Shown in pieces: positions 26,450 to 34,327 of a stretch of 50,397 bases of DNA. The DNA lies in the NCBI GenBank assembly GCA_910588025.1, contig CAJUQG010000005.1, positions 1-50,397 on the forward strand. The letters run 5' to 3'. Each line of letters opens with the position of its first letter. The stretch's first letter is position 1. Both the position numbers and the translations under genes were made by a program. This stretch comes from an uncultured Bacilli bacterium (GTDB lineage: Bacteria > Bacillota_I > Bacilli_A > RF39 > UBA660). The notes under the pieces were generated by a model, which saw only the letters and a program-made list of their open reading frames with translations, searched no databases and had not been told where the DNA came from.

Positions 26450-27484
26450 ATGAAAAAAATACTATTATCAATTTTAATATGTGGGGTTATGGTTTTGGGA
26501 GTTGTAGGTTGTGGTAAGAAAGAACAAGAAACCAATAAGAAAACAACAGAGGATTATGATAAGGAATTAGTGCAATGTTTAGAAAGTCAATTAGGAGGCT
26601 ATCTTGTAACTGAAACAGATGAATTAATCGAAATACCTTTCAGTGAAATAAAAAGTAGCGATAAAGAAAAAATTGCCTATTATAAAGGAGTTTATGCTAG
26701 TAATCATCCAAATAATATTTATGTAATGGTTTTTCCTAAAAAGGGAACTTATGAATCTAGTGTAATGAAAGATTTTGATAAATATTTCTATAACAAATTT
26801 TCTGTATATCAAACTTATGAGAGTCCTTTAACTCCTACTATTTATATTCACAATCAAGACAATGATGTTGATTTTAAAGATATTGTTAATCAATGTATAG
26901 TTAAAAATGATGATAAAGATGCCAAATCTATTCCAAATGAAACATTGAATAGAATAAACAATACTACAAAAATAGTTATAAAGTCTAGTCAAAAAGAATT
27001 AGGAACAGTAAGTGATAAAGACAAATTAAATGAAATCTTAAATGCAATTACAAGTAGTAAACAATATGGAGAGGTTTGCTTATCAGATGGTTATGCTTTT
27101 GATTTTGAAATGTATGATAGTGATAATAAATTAATTGATACAATTTATGTTTGGGGAGATGGCAATAGATTAATTCCTAAAGATACAAAGGGTTGTTATT
27201 ACTCAATTTCTAATGAAACAGATTTAAGGAAAATCATTGAAGAAGAAACAGAATATATATTTTATGGCATTTTAGATTATAGAGATAATGATAATCAAAA
27301 AGAACAATTAATCTACAAAGATGATAAAAATAGTTATTATTTAAAGAGTGATGATAATAACGAAATAGCAATTAAATTTATGTTAAATAATCAAATCATG
27401 ACTCTTAAATATGCTTTAGAAAATAAATATATTTCAGCAGAACAAGTGGCTAAAGAATATCCTGATATATTGATAAAAAAATAA
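26450..27484 (+). CDS. Predicted lipoprotein of unknown function
   Basis: A 344-residue protein with a clear lipoprotein signal: KKILLSILICGVMVLGVVGC, the lipobox VVGC giving Cys near residue 20, then a charged mature start. The ATG at 26450 is preferred because GGAAGAG lies just upstream; a GTG two codons earlier is possible. No family is recognised with confidence. The mature part is acidic and Asp/Asn/Lys-rich, with one segment (QLGGYLVTETDELIEIPFSE) of alternating hydrophobic character. A second exported protein follows 28 bp later and may be co-transcribed. Confidence 0.75.
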   Translation: MKKILLSILICGVMVLGVVGCGKKEQETNKKTTEDYDKELVQCLESQLGGYLVTETDELIEIPFSEIKSSDKEKIAYYKGVYASNHPNNIYVMVFPKKGTYESSVMKDFDKYFYNKFSVYQTYESPLTPTIYIHNQDNDVDFKDIVNQCIVKNDDKDAKSIPNETLNRINNTTKIVIKSSQKELGTVSDKDKLNEILNAITSSKQYGEVCLSDGYAFDFEMYDSDNKLIDTIYVWGDGNRLIPKDTKGCYYSISNETDLRKIIEEETEYIFYGILDYRDNDNQKEQLIYKDDKNSYYLKSDDNNEIAIKFMLNNQIMTLKYALENKYISAEQVAKEYPDILIKK

Positions 27485-27512
27485 AATAACAATTTGAAAG
27501 CGAGATAGAGTT

Positions 27513-28451
27513 ATGAAAAAGAAAATAGGTATTATTATAGGAATATTTGTAATTGTACTTATAGTTATAGGAATTATTACGAATTATTTAGATAGTGGTA
27601 GAGTGACAACAGGACACGAGCCAAAGTATTGTATTAAAATAGTTAGTAATGATGGGAGTAAAGTAACATATTGGGGATTAGGTTATAAAGTTATTAGATA
27701 TGTTGGAGTATCTCCAAATGAGCCTTATGAAAATAATATTGGTGTTAAAATGGGGAGTTGGTTTATGAAATATGAATTACCAAAAGATGATATTATTGAA
27801 ATTGAATATGAAGGGCATACAATTAAAGTTACAGATATAAAAGATATAGGAGTTATAGAAAATATACTATTAAATTCAAAATATGATAGAGAAATATGTG
27901 ATGGAATAAGTACTCACAAAATAGTTTTAAATAATGAAGTGTATTATATAAAAGAGTCTTGTAAAGAAATACAAAAAGGAGACAAACAATCAAAGATAAC
28001 TGAAAATGATTTAAATACAATTACAAATATCTTTGAAAAAATTAGTAATGAAAAATATCAAAAATACTTTACAACAATAGATAATATTAAAATAGAATTA
28101 AATATTCCAAATGAATGGAAATATGAAGAATTGCAAAGAGATAAAGAGAATGATTTTTATAAATATGCATTGAAATTATATAAGAATAATGTAGATCAGT
28201 ATGCGATATTATATTTCTATAATAATCCATTTGGTGTTTGTGGTACAGGAAGAACAACAGAAAATATGATTTTGAATAATGGAAAACAAGCATCTATTGG
28301 ATACTATGATGGAAATAAAAATTGGAGTGATATTTCATTTTATAGTATAAATAAAAATGTAGCAATTATAAATTATGGTTTAATAGATGATGATGCGAAT
28401 GCAGTTATACAATATGTTAAATCAATAAATATTACAGAAAGTAATTTATAA
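27513..28451 (+). CDS. Membrane-anchored extracytoplasmic protein of unknown function
   Basis: A 312-residue protein with one N-terminal membrane segment (IGIIIGIFVIVLIVIGII, residues 4-21) and an otherwise soluble, presumably external body. No catalytic motif is recognised. The second half (from IELNIPNEWKYEEL) resembles the compact C-terminal domain of small Firmicute surface proteins, but I cannot name it. GAAAGCGAG upstream is only a fair ribosome-binding site. Two Cys pairs in the body might form disulfides. It is the last gene before the right attachment-like repeat. Confidence 0.7.
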   Translation: MKKKIGIIIGIFVIVLIVIGIITNYLDSGRVTTGHEPKYCIKIVSNDGSKVTYWGLGYKVIRYVGVSPNEPYENNIGVKMGSWFMKYELPKDDIIEIEYEGHTIKVTDIKDIGVIENILLNSKYDREICDGISTHKIVLNNEVYYIKESCKEIQKGDKQSKITENDLNTITNIFEKISNEKYQKYFTTIDNIKIELNIPNEWKYEELQRDKENDFYKYALKLYKNNVDQYAILYFYNNPFGVCGTGRTTENMILNNGKQASIGYYDGNKNWSDISFYSINKNVAIINYGLIDDDANAVIQYVKSINITESNL

Positions 28452-28496
28452 ATATCAGCAAAATTACAATTTCTATGAGAGATTATTTTTGAATTT

Positions 28497-28518
28497 TTAG
28501 GTAGCAATTAGGTAGCAA
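28497..28518 (+). repeat. Tandem arm-type repeat before the right end
   Basis: TTAGGTAGCAA twice in direct tandem, about 115 bp before the CCCCCTGAAG core, at the same distance as the TTCAACTACC pair before the middle site but with a different sequence. Confidence 0.5.
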
Positions 28519-28632
28519 AATTTTAAACTTTTATATTTAAGCTTTAATTTATTTTAATCAAAATTGGGAAAAAATAAATTAAATATAAGGAAAAATAAAG
28601 GTTTTAAAATTAAATAAACCAAAATTTAATAG

Positions 28633-28673
28633 CCCCCTGAAGAGTCAGCGAAAGCTGGCTCACTTTTTGTTTT
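28633..28673 (+). repeat. Right attachment-like direct repeat (41 bp)
   Basis: Identical to 20969-21009 over 41 bases, including the terminator hairpin GAGTCAGC-GAAA-GCTGGCTC. No small-RNA-like hairpins or promoter precede this copy, so it is a site remnant rather than a second RNA gene. Confidence 0.7.
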
Positions 28674-28712
28674 AGTTAAAGTAAATGTTTTAAAGAATAA
28701 GAGTATATTCCA

Positions 28713-28741
28713 TTTAGATTTTACTTTTTTAATAGTATAAT
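28713..28741 (+). promoter_or_regulatory. Promoter of the flavin-oxidase-like gene, second copy of the duplicated leader
   Basis: TTTAGA (28713-28718), a 17-nt spacer and TATAAT (28736-28741), again flanked by AGAATAA (28695-28701) and TTATTCT (about 28754-28760). Confidence 0.6.
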
Positions 28742-28790
28742 ATTTATGTGAAGTTATTCTAATAGTAATTTAAGATTGAGATGAATATTT

Positions 28791-29210
28791 ATGAATTTGA
28801 AGAAAATAGAAAAATTTATTGATAAGCAAAAAATTAGTTTTTTAAGTTCTATAGATAATGAAAATTATCCTAATGTGAAAGCAATGCTTAAACCTAGAAA
28901 AAGAAATGGATTGAAAGAATTTTATTTTTCTACGAATACTTCTTCTATGAGAGTAAAACAATATCAAAATAATCCTAATGCTAGTATATATTTTTATCAT
29001 AAAGGATTAATTAAATATGTAGGTGTTATGTTAAAAGGAAAGATGGAAGTACTAACAGATCAAGAAATTAAAAATATGATTTGGAAAACAGGTGATACCA
29101 TGTTTTATAAAAAAGGAGTTACTGACCCAGATTATTGTGTTTTAAAATTTACAGCTATCAGTGGTAGATATTATTGTGATTTAAAGACAGAAAGTTTTAT
29201 TATAGAGTAA
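28791..29210 (+). CDS. Pyridoxamine 5'-phosphate oxidase-family (split-barrel flavin) protein
   Basis: A 139-residue protein of the PNPOx-like split-barrel class (general stress protein 26 type). Visible segments are ISFLSSIDNENYPNVKAM, FYFSTNTSSMRVKQYQNNP and ASIYFYHKG...YVGVMLKGKMEV, the flavin-binding core of small members. Such proteins bind FMN or F420 and reduce varied substrates; the substrate here is unknown. GATTGAGATG precedes the start without a strong ribosome-binding site. It sits just outside the right attachment-like repeat under a copied promoter. Confidence 0.85.
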   Translation: MNLKKIEKFIDKQKISFLSSIDNENYPNVKAMLKPRKRNGLKEFYFSTNTSSMRVKQYQNNPNASIYFYHKGLIKYVGVMLKGKMEVLTDQEIKNMIWKTGDTMFYKKGVTDPDYCVLKFTAISGRYYCDLKTESFIIE

Positions 29211-29261
29211 TATAAATTATAATTTCTACAAAATAATTTTATAGTAAGAGGAGTAGATTTA

Positions 29262-30000
29262 GTGAAGTCATTTATACATCAATATATTGATAAAATAAAT
29301 AATTTACCTAATGGCAAATTAAATAAGGAAGATATTTTAAATTATAATTTTTTTTAGAAGGTCAAAACAAATTAAATGTTTGTTATGTTCTCATAATGAA
29401 TATTTAAATAAAAAAGCCAAAATATTAATAGTCGGCATTTGTCCAGGGTGGACTCAAACAGAAATAGCTTTTAGAAGTGTAAAAAGTGATTTAGATAATA
29501 ATTTAGATATAGATAGTATTTTGAAAAATTGCAAAGAAGCAGCAAGATTTGCAGGTAGTATGAGAAGTAATTTAATTCTTATGTTAGAAAAACTTCTTAT
29601 TTCAAAATATTTAAAATTGGAATCAGTAAAGCAATTATTTCATCAAGATTGTGAATTGTTACATACTACTTCCTTAATACCTTATCCAGTTTTTATTAAC
29701 GGTAAAAATTATACTGGACATACACCAGAAATTGTAGATAGTTCATTTCTTATGAAATATGTTAAAGAACATTTTTATGAAGAATTAAATCAGTTAGAAA
29801 ATAAACCCTTGATTATACCTCTAGGTAAAGCAGTAGAGGATGTATTAAGAATTATGATTAATGATAATATGATTTGTGAAAAGCAGTGTTTATTCGGTTT
29901 TCCACATCCTTCTGGAGCCAATGGACATAGAAAAGAGCAATATATAAATAATAAAAATAAATTAAAAGAAACTATACAAGATTACTTTAAGTTTAATTGA
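29262..30000 (+). pseudogene. Uracil-DNA glycosylase-superfamily protein, frameshifted in a T8 run
   Basis: The GTG at 29262 follows AGAGGAG and encodes KSFIHQYIDKINNLPNGK up to a TAG just after eight T (29348-29355). With one T fewer the frame runs RRSKQIKCLLCSHNEYLNKK straight into ILIVGICPGWTQTEIAF, giving about 245 residues. The later LFGFPHPSGANGHRKEQY is the glycosylase-fold HPS motif, and the GICPGW loop matches the G-x-x-PG-type active-site start. The family excises or recognises uracil or other damaged bases. A TTG at 29380 could restart translation but has no ribosome-binding site. A single-base run of this length can vary by slippage. Confidence 0.7.
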
Positions 30001-30089
30001 TTATAAATCAGAAAGGAGTATTGTGATAATATGAATTTTAATAAATTTAGTTAATAAAATATTATGTATAATGATAAAGGAGGTCGTAT

Positions 30090-30389
30090 ATGAATAAAAC
30101 AGCATGGATATTTTCATATAAATTAAAAAAAGGTGTAAGTGAGGAGCACTTTGTAGCATTAACTCAAAGATTACATGATGAAATCATTTCAAAAGCTAAT
30201 GGATTTATATCTTGGGAGCATTATTTGCAAGGAGATATATGGACAGACTTTGTTCTTTGGGAGACAGAAGAAGATGCCAATCATGCAACAACAATTGGAA
30301 AAGGTAAAGAAATAACGAATGATTTTTATGCATGTATACAAATGAATACTTGTAAGGCTTTAATTTCTAAATTGGTTAAAAAATATTAA
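30090..30389 (+). CDS. Antibiotic biosynthesis monooxygenase-like (dimeric alpha-beta barrel) protein
   Basis: A 99-residue protein with the length and pattern of ABM-type ferredoxin-like domains: a first strand (TAWIFSYKLKKG), a helix ending in DEIISKANGFISWEHYLQ, and a third strand WTDFVLWETEEDANHA. AAAGGAGG precedes the ATG. Proteins of this fold include heme-degrading and quinol monooxygenases and many of unknown role; no catalytic assignment is possible here. A 7-codon ORF with AAAGGAG (30032-30055) lies just upstream and looks like the start of a deleted gene. Confidence 0.65.
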   Translation: MNKTAWIFSYKLKKGVSEEHFVALTQRLHDEIISKANGFISWEHYLQGDIWTDFVLWETEEDANHATTIGKGKEITNDFYACIQMNTCKALISKLVKKY

Positions 30390-30507
30390 ATTTACGTATA
30401 TAAGTGTTGCTTATGAATATTGAAAAAAAAAGATTTATCAAATAATCAACTATTTTTATCAGTAGTTGGATTAGAGAAGAAACAACAAATTCATCATAAT
30501 AATATAG

Positions 30508-30531
30508 AGAACCATTTGGTTCTTTTTTTTT
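30508..30531 (+). terminator. Terminator before the IMPase gene
   Basis: Stem AGAACC (30508-30513) with GGTTCT (30518-30523), loop ATTT, followed by a T run to 30531. The 265-bp gap 30390-30654 otherwise shows only a short open stretch without a proper start. Confidence 0.75.
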
Positions 30532-30654
30532 GAATTATAAAAGTGTTTTCAAATTAAAAAAATAATAAAAGTTTTATATTTTTCTGTAAATAGTATTTTT
30601 AAAAAGTTATAATAGTTTTATAAAAACTTGAATTTAAGAAAGTGTGTTAATAAA

Positions 30655-31446
30655 ATGAATGAATATGAAAACTATTTGCAATTTGCTAAAGAGATAGCAA
30701 ATGAAGCTGGAAAGATAATGAAAAAATATTTTATACGAAAAGATATTTCTTCTTATAAAGGAGATAAAACAATTGTTACTTTGGCAGATCAAGAAATTAA
30801 TTCTTATTTAATAAAAAGAGTAAAAGAGAAGTTTCCAACTCACTCTGTTGATGGTGAAGAAGAACAATTTGGATCAAGTAAATATGTATGGGTATGTGAT
30901 CCAGTAGATGGAACTGCAATGTATGCAAGGAGTATTCCAGTAGCAGTTTTTTCTTTAGCGTTAGTAATAGATGGTGAATCAACTATTGGAGTTATTTATG
31001 ATCCATTTACTAATCAATTATATTCAGCGATTAAGGGACAAGGTGCTTATCAAAATGATGAGAAGATATTGGTAAATGATTATGATTTAAGTGATATGAA
31101 AAGTGTATCTCATTATGACATGTGGCCTAATGCAGAATATAATATATTTCCTGTATTGCAAGAATTAGGAATACAAACTTATTTTGTTGGACTTGGAAGT
31201 ATTATTAGAGCTTGTAGTTGTGTTGCGAGTGGGGAGTTTGTTTTAGCTATTTTCCCTGGAACAACTCATAAGAATTGTGATATTGCGGCAGTTAAGGTAA
31301 TCGTTGAAGAAGCTGGTGGAAAAGTGACAAATTTGTTTGGTGAAGAACAAAGATATGATAGAAGTATAAAAGGTGCTGTTATCAGTAATGGAAGAGTTCA
31401 CAATGAAGTTATAAATACTATAAAAAAGCATTTAGAGGAAAAGTAG
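30655..31446 (+). CDS. Inositol monophosphatase-family phosphatase
   Basis: A 263-residue protein with the three metal-site motifs of the IMPase/CysQ/FBPase superfamily: GEEE near residue 66 (motif A), VCDPVDGTAMY near 82-92 (motif B, DPxDGT), and CDIAAVKVIVEEAGG near 208 (motif C, here C-D in place of W-D). It removes phosphate from a small molecule such as inositol phosphate, pAp or a sugar phosphate. The ATG at 30655 is chosen because TATAAT at 30608-30613 leaves little leader before an alternative TTG at 30628. The following gene starts two bases after the stop. Confidence 0.9.
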   Translation: MNEYENYLQFAKEIANEAGKIMKKYFIRKDISSYKGDKTIVTLADQEINSYLIKRVKEKFPTHSVDGEEEQFGSSKYVWVCDPVDGTAMYARSIPVAVFSLALVIDGESTIGVIYDPFTNQLYSAIKGQGAYQNDEKILVNDYDLSDMKSVSHYDMWPNAEYNIFPVLQELGIQTYFVGLGSIIRACSCVASGEFVLAIFPGTTHKNCDIAAVKVIVEEAGGKVTNLFGEEQRYDRSIKGAVISNGRVHNEVINTIKKHLEEK

Positions 31447-31447
31447 T

Positions 31448-32088
31448 ATGAAAATAAAGTCAATTGATTTGTGGACGGAGCAATACTGTAATCATTATGA
31501 ATGTTTTAATGGTGCATTTGTAGATGGATTTGATTGTACAAAAATTCCGTTTGATGAATATAAGATTGTTAAAAATTGTAATTGTATTATTACTGTTAGT
31601 CAAAATGATATACATATTAGTAATAAACATCAGGCCATAGTGTTTTATAAAAATAAAATACCTGTTAGGTTAATGGTCATTAATAAAAATACAGATGTGA
31701 ATAAATGTGTAGAGGTTTCATTAAATATTTTAAAGATTCTATTTTAAAAGATTATTATATTAAATTAGGTATAACATTTTCTGTTATTGATATGAATGAA
31801 ACATCTATTTTAAAACCAGAAGATGATATTACAAAAGAAACGGATATCGGTTCTTGTGATAGGTGGCCTCTTTTATATAATATGTTAAAAGGAAGTTATA
31901 CAGAAAGCGATACATTATATGGAAATTTTGCAAGTGATAAGTACGAATTTATACCTAATTTATTTATAAAATATGAGTTAGTAACTGATAAAGAAGAATT
32001 TGAAATAGAGCATAAATGTGCTTTTATTAATACTATTAGAACAAGATTAATACCAATTCAAGAGAATTCAAGTTTAACTAAGAATTAA
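31448..32088 (+). pseudogene. Unrecognised gene split by a frameshift
   Basis: The first frame (31448-31747) encodes KIKSIDLWTEQYCNHYECF onward and runs out near 31747. The overlapping second frame carries on smoothly from FKDSILKDYYIKLGITFSV to 32088. Joining them near 31725-31735, in an A/T-rich run, gives a protein of about 213 residues that fits between its neighbours. AGAGGAAAA lies before the ATG. No family is recognised; the second half (EDDITKETDIGSCDRWPLLY) looks globular and well conserved in character. Confidence 0.5.
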
Positions 32089-32107
32089 AATTTATATGGA
32101 GGGTAAA

Positions 32108-32545
32108 ATGGGTATTCATTTTAGAGAAATAGAGAGAAAAGATAAAGAGTTTATATTAAATGCTAATAAAGAAATAAATTTATTGTCTGGTCTTTTTGAT
32201 AGTACATTTGAGCATAATATAGATAAAGATTTATTTGAAGATAAAATTTGTAAAGTCATAATTGCAGAAGATGATTGTTTTGCTATTGGGTTTGTTTTGT
32301 ATTCTTATATTTATTGGGCAAATTGTGGAAAAGGTATTTATTTATCACAAGTTTATGTGAAGAAAGAATACCGAAATAAAGGTGTATTTAAGATGTTACT
32401 AACTGAATTAGAATTAAGAGAAGATAGTTGTAAATTTATTACAGATCTTGTTGGTAATGAAAATAGAGTAATGCTAAATTCGATGAAAAAACTTGGATTT
32501 AAATCTTCTGATTTAATTACATTTTATAAAATGATTAACCAATGA
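32108..32545 (+). CDS. GNAT-family N-acetyltransferase
   Basis: A 145-residue GNAT protein with the acetyl-CoA loop in SQVYVKKEYRNKGVFKMLL (R-N-K-G-V) and a late NSMKKLGFKSS segment. The ATG at 32108 is chosen because GGAGGG (32098-32103) is its ribosome-binding site; an in-frame ATG at 32096 lies within that site. The last four bases overlap the following gene (ATGA). The substrate is unknown. Confidence 0.88.
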   Translation: MGIHFREIERKDKEFILNANKEINLLSGLFDSTFEHNIDKDLFEDKICKVIIAEDDCFAIGFVLYSYIYWANCGKGIYLSQVYVKKEYRNKGVFKMLLTELELREDSCKFITDLVGNENRVMLNSMKKLGFKSSDLITFYKMINQ

Positions 32546-32913
32546 TAAAAAGTAATGAAGATAATATGAAAAAAGATAAGTTGATTCATGAGTTTAATAA
32601 AATAAATAAAAATAGTACTTTAAAAGAAATTCAAGAATATATTACGAAAATGATGGAAGCTAATGGATTTCATAATAAGCCTTTAGAATTATTTTGCTAT
32701 TTGACTGAAGAAGTTGGAGAATTAGCAAAAGAAATTAGAAAAACAGAACAAAATATGGGAATGGATGTAAAAAAAGAATATGATTCTTGTTTAAAATATG
32801 AAATAGCAGATATATTCATTTATTTACTCGCAATATGTGATTTTTATCATATAGATCTTTTAGAAGCATTTCAAAATAAAGAAAAGATTAATTTATATAG
32901 AGATTGGAATTAA
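32542..32913 (+). CDS. MazG-like nucleotide pyrophosphohydrolase
   Basis: A 123-residue all-alpha protein with the MazG signature EEVGELAKEIRK (E-E-x-x-E) near residues 51-62 and the second metal site YEIADIFIYLLAICD near 86-100 (E-x-x-D). Such enzymes hydrolyse NTPs or dNTPs to NMPs, often removing aberrant or alarmone nucleotides. The coding start overlaps the GNAT gene by 4 bp; an internal ATG at 32566 is an alternative start. It adds to the nucleotide-related content of this island. Confidence 0.85.
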   Translation: MIKSNEDNMKKDKLIHEFNKINKNSTLKEIQEYITKMMEANGFHNKPLELFCYLTEEVGELAKEIRKTEQNMGMDVKKEYDSCLKYEIADIFIYLLAICDFYHIDLLEAFQNKEKINLYRDWN

Positions 32914-32927
32914 GGAAATATTATAAG

Positions 32928-33641
32928 ATGAAGAAAAAACAATTTGTAGATAATGTATTAGAATTTAATGATTGGCTTTCTAATGTGTCATTAGAATTAT
33001 TTGATAACTATACTATTCGAAATCCATATCAAAGTAAGAGTCAGGAAAAAATTAAAGAAATTACAAAGTCTTTTTATAAAAAGTATTATAATGATTCAAA
33101 GAAAAGGTATCTCATTTTAGGTAGTTCTCCAGCAAGAAGAGGTACTGCAGTTACTGGTATTCCGTTTGAGGATGCAAGTCACTTATATCAAGAAACTGGA
33201 ATTGTGATAGATGATTTTTATATTAATAAACCATCTTCTGATTTTTTATATGATGTTATGAAATCGTATGGTGGTTGTGAAAAATTTTATCAAGATTTTT
33301 ATCTAAATTTTGTTTGCCCTTTAGGAATAGTTAATTTAAATTCTAAAGGAAATGAAGTGAATGTTAATTATTATGAAAATAAAAAATTGGAAAATCTTTT
33401 ATACGACTTTATCTTTGAATCTTTAAAAAAACAAATTTCAATCGGGATTGATACATCTGTATGTTATTGTATAGGTAGTGGTGAGAATTTTAAATTTTTA
33501 ACTAAAATTAACGAACAATATCATTTTTTTGATCAGATTATTTCATTAGAACATCCTAGATTTATTATGCAATATCATAAAAAAGACCGTGATAAATATT
33601 TAGAAAAATATCTTGATGCTTTACTTTGGAGGAATTTATGA
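32928..33641 (+). CDS. SMUG2-like uracil-DNA glycosylase-family protein (DUF4918)
   Basis: A 237-residue protein matching the SMUG2/DUF4918 group of the uracil-DNA glycosylase superfamily. The active-site start reads YLILGSSPARRGTAVTGIPF, followed by FVCPLGIVNLNSKG and, late, SLEHPRF as the H-P motif. These enzymes are thought to remove uracil-type lesions. ATG 32928 has AAGGAAA upstream and avoids the overlap that a TTG at 32904 would give. It is the second protein of this superfamily in the island, but not close in sequence to the one at 29262. Confidence 0.82.
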   Translation: MKKKQFVDNVLEFNDWLSNVSLELFDNYTIRNPYQSKSQEKIKEITKSFYKKYYNDSKKRYLILGSSPARRGTAVTGIPFEDASHLYQETGIVIDDFYINKPSSDFLYDVMKSYGGCEKFYQDFYLNFVCPLGIVNLNSKGNEVNVNYYENKKLENLLYDFIFESLKKQISIGIDTSVCYCIGSGENFKFLTKINEQYHFFDQIISLEHPRFIMQYHKKDRDKYLEKYLDALLWRNL

Positions 33642-34210
33642 AAAAATGTTTTAAAATTCTACTTTTAGTTCTTGGAGGAATTCTTTTCTTTTTATCTATT
33701 GATTTAGTCTGTATTTTTACAATTCATCGACCAATATTTGCTATTAAAAAAGAGGAAGAAAAAGTATATTTAGGAATTTTATATGATACTTATTATTGTG
33801 ATGAATTTTCTCTTCCTCAAATAAAAGGGAAGGATACAAAGTTTTCTTGTGCACTGTATAGAGATAATGAATCTGTATTTAAAGTAACTGAGGTAAAAGA
33901 CGTAAGTATGCGTATTTCTAATATAACACCTTCTGGAGCAATTCTTATTATAAGAGATATGAATCAAGAACCTTATATTTATGGAGAGTGGTATAAAATA
34001 GAAAAAGAAGTTGATGGTAAATGGTGTGAGTTAGAACCTTTCCTTGATCATTATGGCTTTAATGATATTGGTTATTTAGTTTATCAAAATAATGAAGTAA
34101 CGTTTACTATTGATTGGGAATGGTTATATGGGAAATTACCTAAAGGTAATTATAGAATACTCAAAGAAGTAAATCATCAATATATATCAAGTGTATTTAA
34201 GATCTCCTAG
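33638..34210 (+). CDS. Membrane-anchored protein with bacterial Ig-like (Big_14-type) domain
   Basis: A 190-residue protein with an N-terminal membrane or signal segment (KILLLVLGGILFFLSIDLVC) and a single extracytoplasmic domain ending in YGKLPKGNYRILKEVNH. That ending, with DGKWCELEPF before it, is characteristic of a bacterial Ig-like domain found in many small Firmicute surface proteins. GGAGG precedes the ATG at 33638, which overlaps the previous stop by 4 bp. The function is unknown. Confidence 0.75.
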   Translation: MKKCFKILLLVLGGILFFLSIDLVCIFTIHRPIFAIKKEEEKVYLGILYDTYYCDEFSLPQIKGKDTKFSCALYRDNESVFKVTEVKDVSMRISNITPSGAILIIRDMNQEPYIYGEWYKIEKEVDGKWCELEPFLDHYGFNDIGYLVYQNNEVTFTIDWEWLYGKLPKGNYRILKEVNHQYISSVFKIS

Positions 34211-34267
34211 TAATGATTCATAAAATATAATTTAAATCAATCTTTTTCTGTGCCTTTGGACACAAAG

Positions 34268-34296
34268 TTGACAAAAATGCTTTTTTGTAGTATGAT
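34268..34296 (+). promoter_or_regulatory. Strong promoter with the same boxes as small RNA B
   Basis: TTGACA (34268-34273), a 17-nt spacer and TATGAT (34291-34296), the same boxes and spacing as at 20867-20895. Confidence 0.65.
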
Positions 34297-34299
34297 TTG

Positions 34300-34326
34300 T
34301 TTAATCAAAAAGGGGTTTTGATTAAA
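34300..34326 (+). promoter_or_regulatory. 5' leader hairpin with AGGGG loop
   Basis: TTTAATCAAAA (34300-34310) pairs perfectly with TTTTGATTAAA (34316-34326) around the loop AGGGG. It starts at the expected transcript start and ends two bases before an ATG, so the loop could act as a presented ribosome-binding site or be bound by a CCCCT-containing RNA. Confidence 0.5.
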
Positions 34327-34327
34327 T

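Larger units (their letters stand above)
20969..28673. mobile_element. Integrative mobilizable element(s), apparently tandem and decayed
   Basis: The region is bounded by the 41-bp direct repeat and carries a tyrosine integrase, a MobV-type relaxase and a RepA-like ATPase, the usual core of a small mobilizable element. A third copy of CCCCCTGAAG with a terminator hairpin lies inside at 26023. It is preceded by the same TTCAACTACC arm-type repeats that flank the left end, so the integrase-bearing element may be only 20969-26057. The stretch 26058-28673 would then be a second, integrase-less remnant. The relaxase and ATPase are broken, so the element is probably not mobile now. Confidence 0.65.
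28452..28790. other. Gene-free stretch with arm repeats, right repeat and duplicated leader
   Basis: No gene is seen. It holds a tandem 11-bp repeat TTAGGTAGCAA (28497-28507, 28508-28518), the 41-bp right repeat (28633-28673), and a promoter-leader similar to that at 26361-26417. Confidence 0.6.

Noticed and set aside
30414..30531. Short open stretch starting near 30420 and ending in the terminator
   Set aside because: It has no ribosome-binding site, runs through the terminator hairpin and matches nothing recognisable; at most a gene remnant.
31243..31431. Minus-strand frame inside the IMPase gene
   Set aside because: Opposite-strand shadow of a well-supported gene, with no ribosome-binding site.
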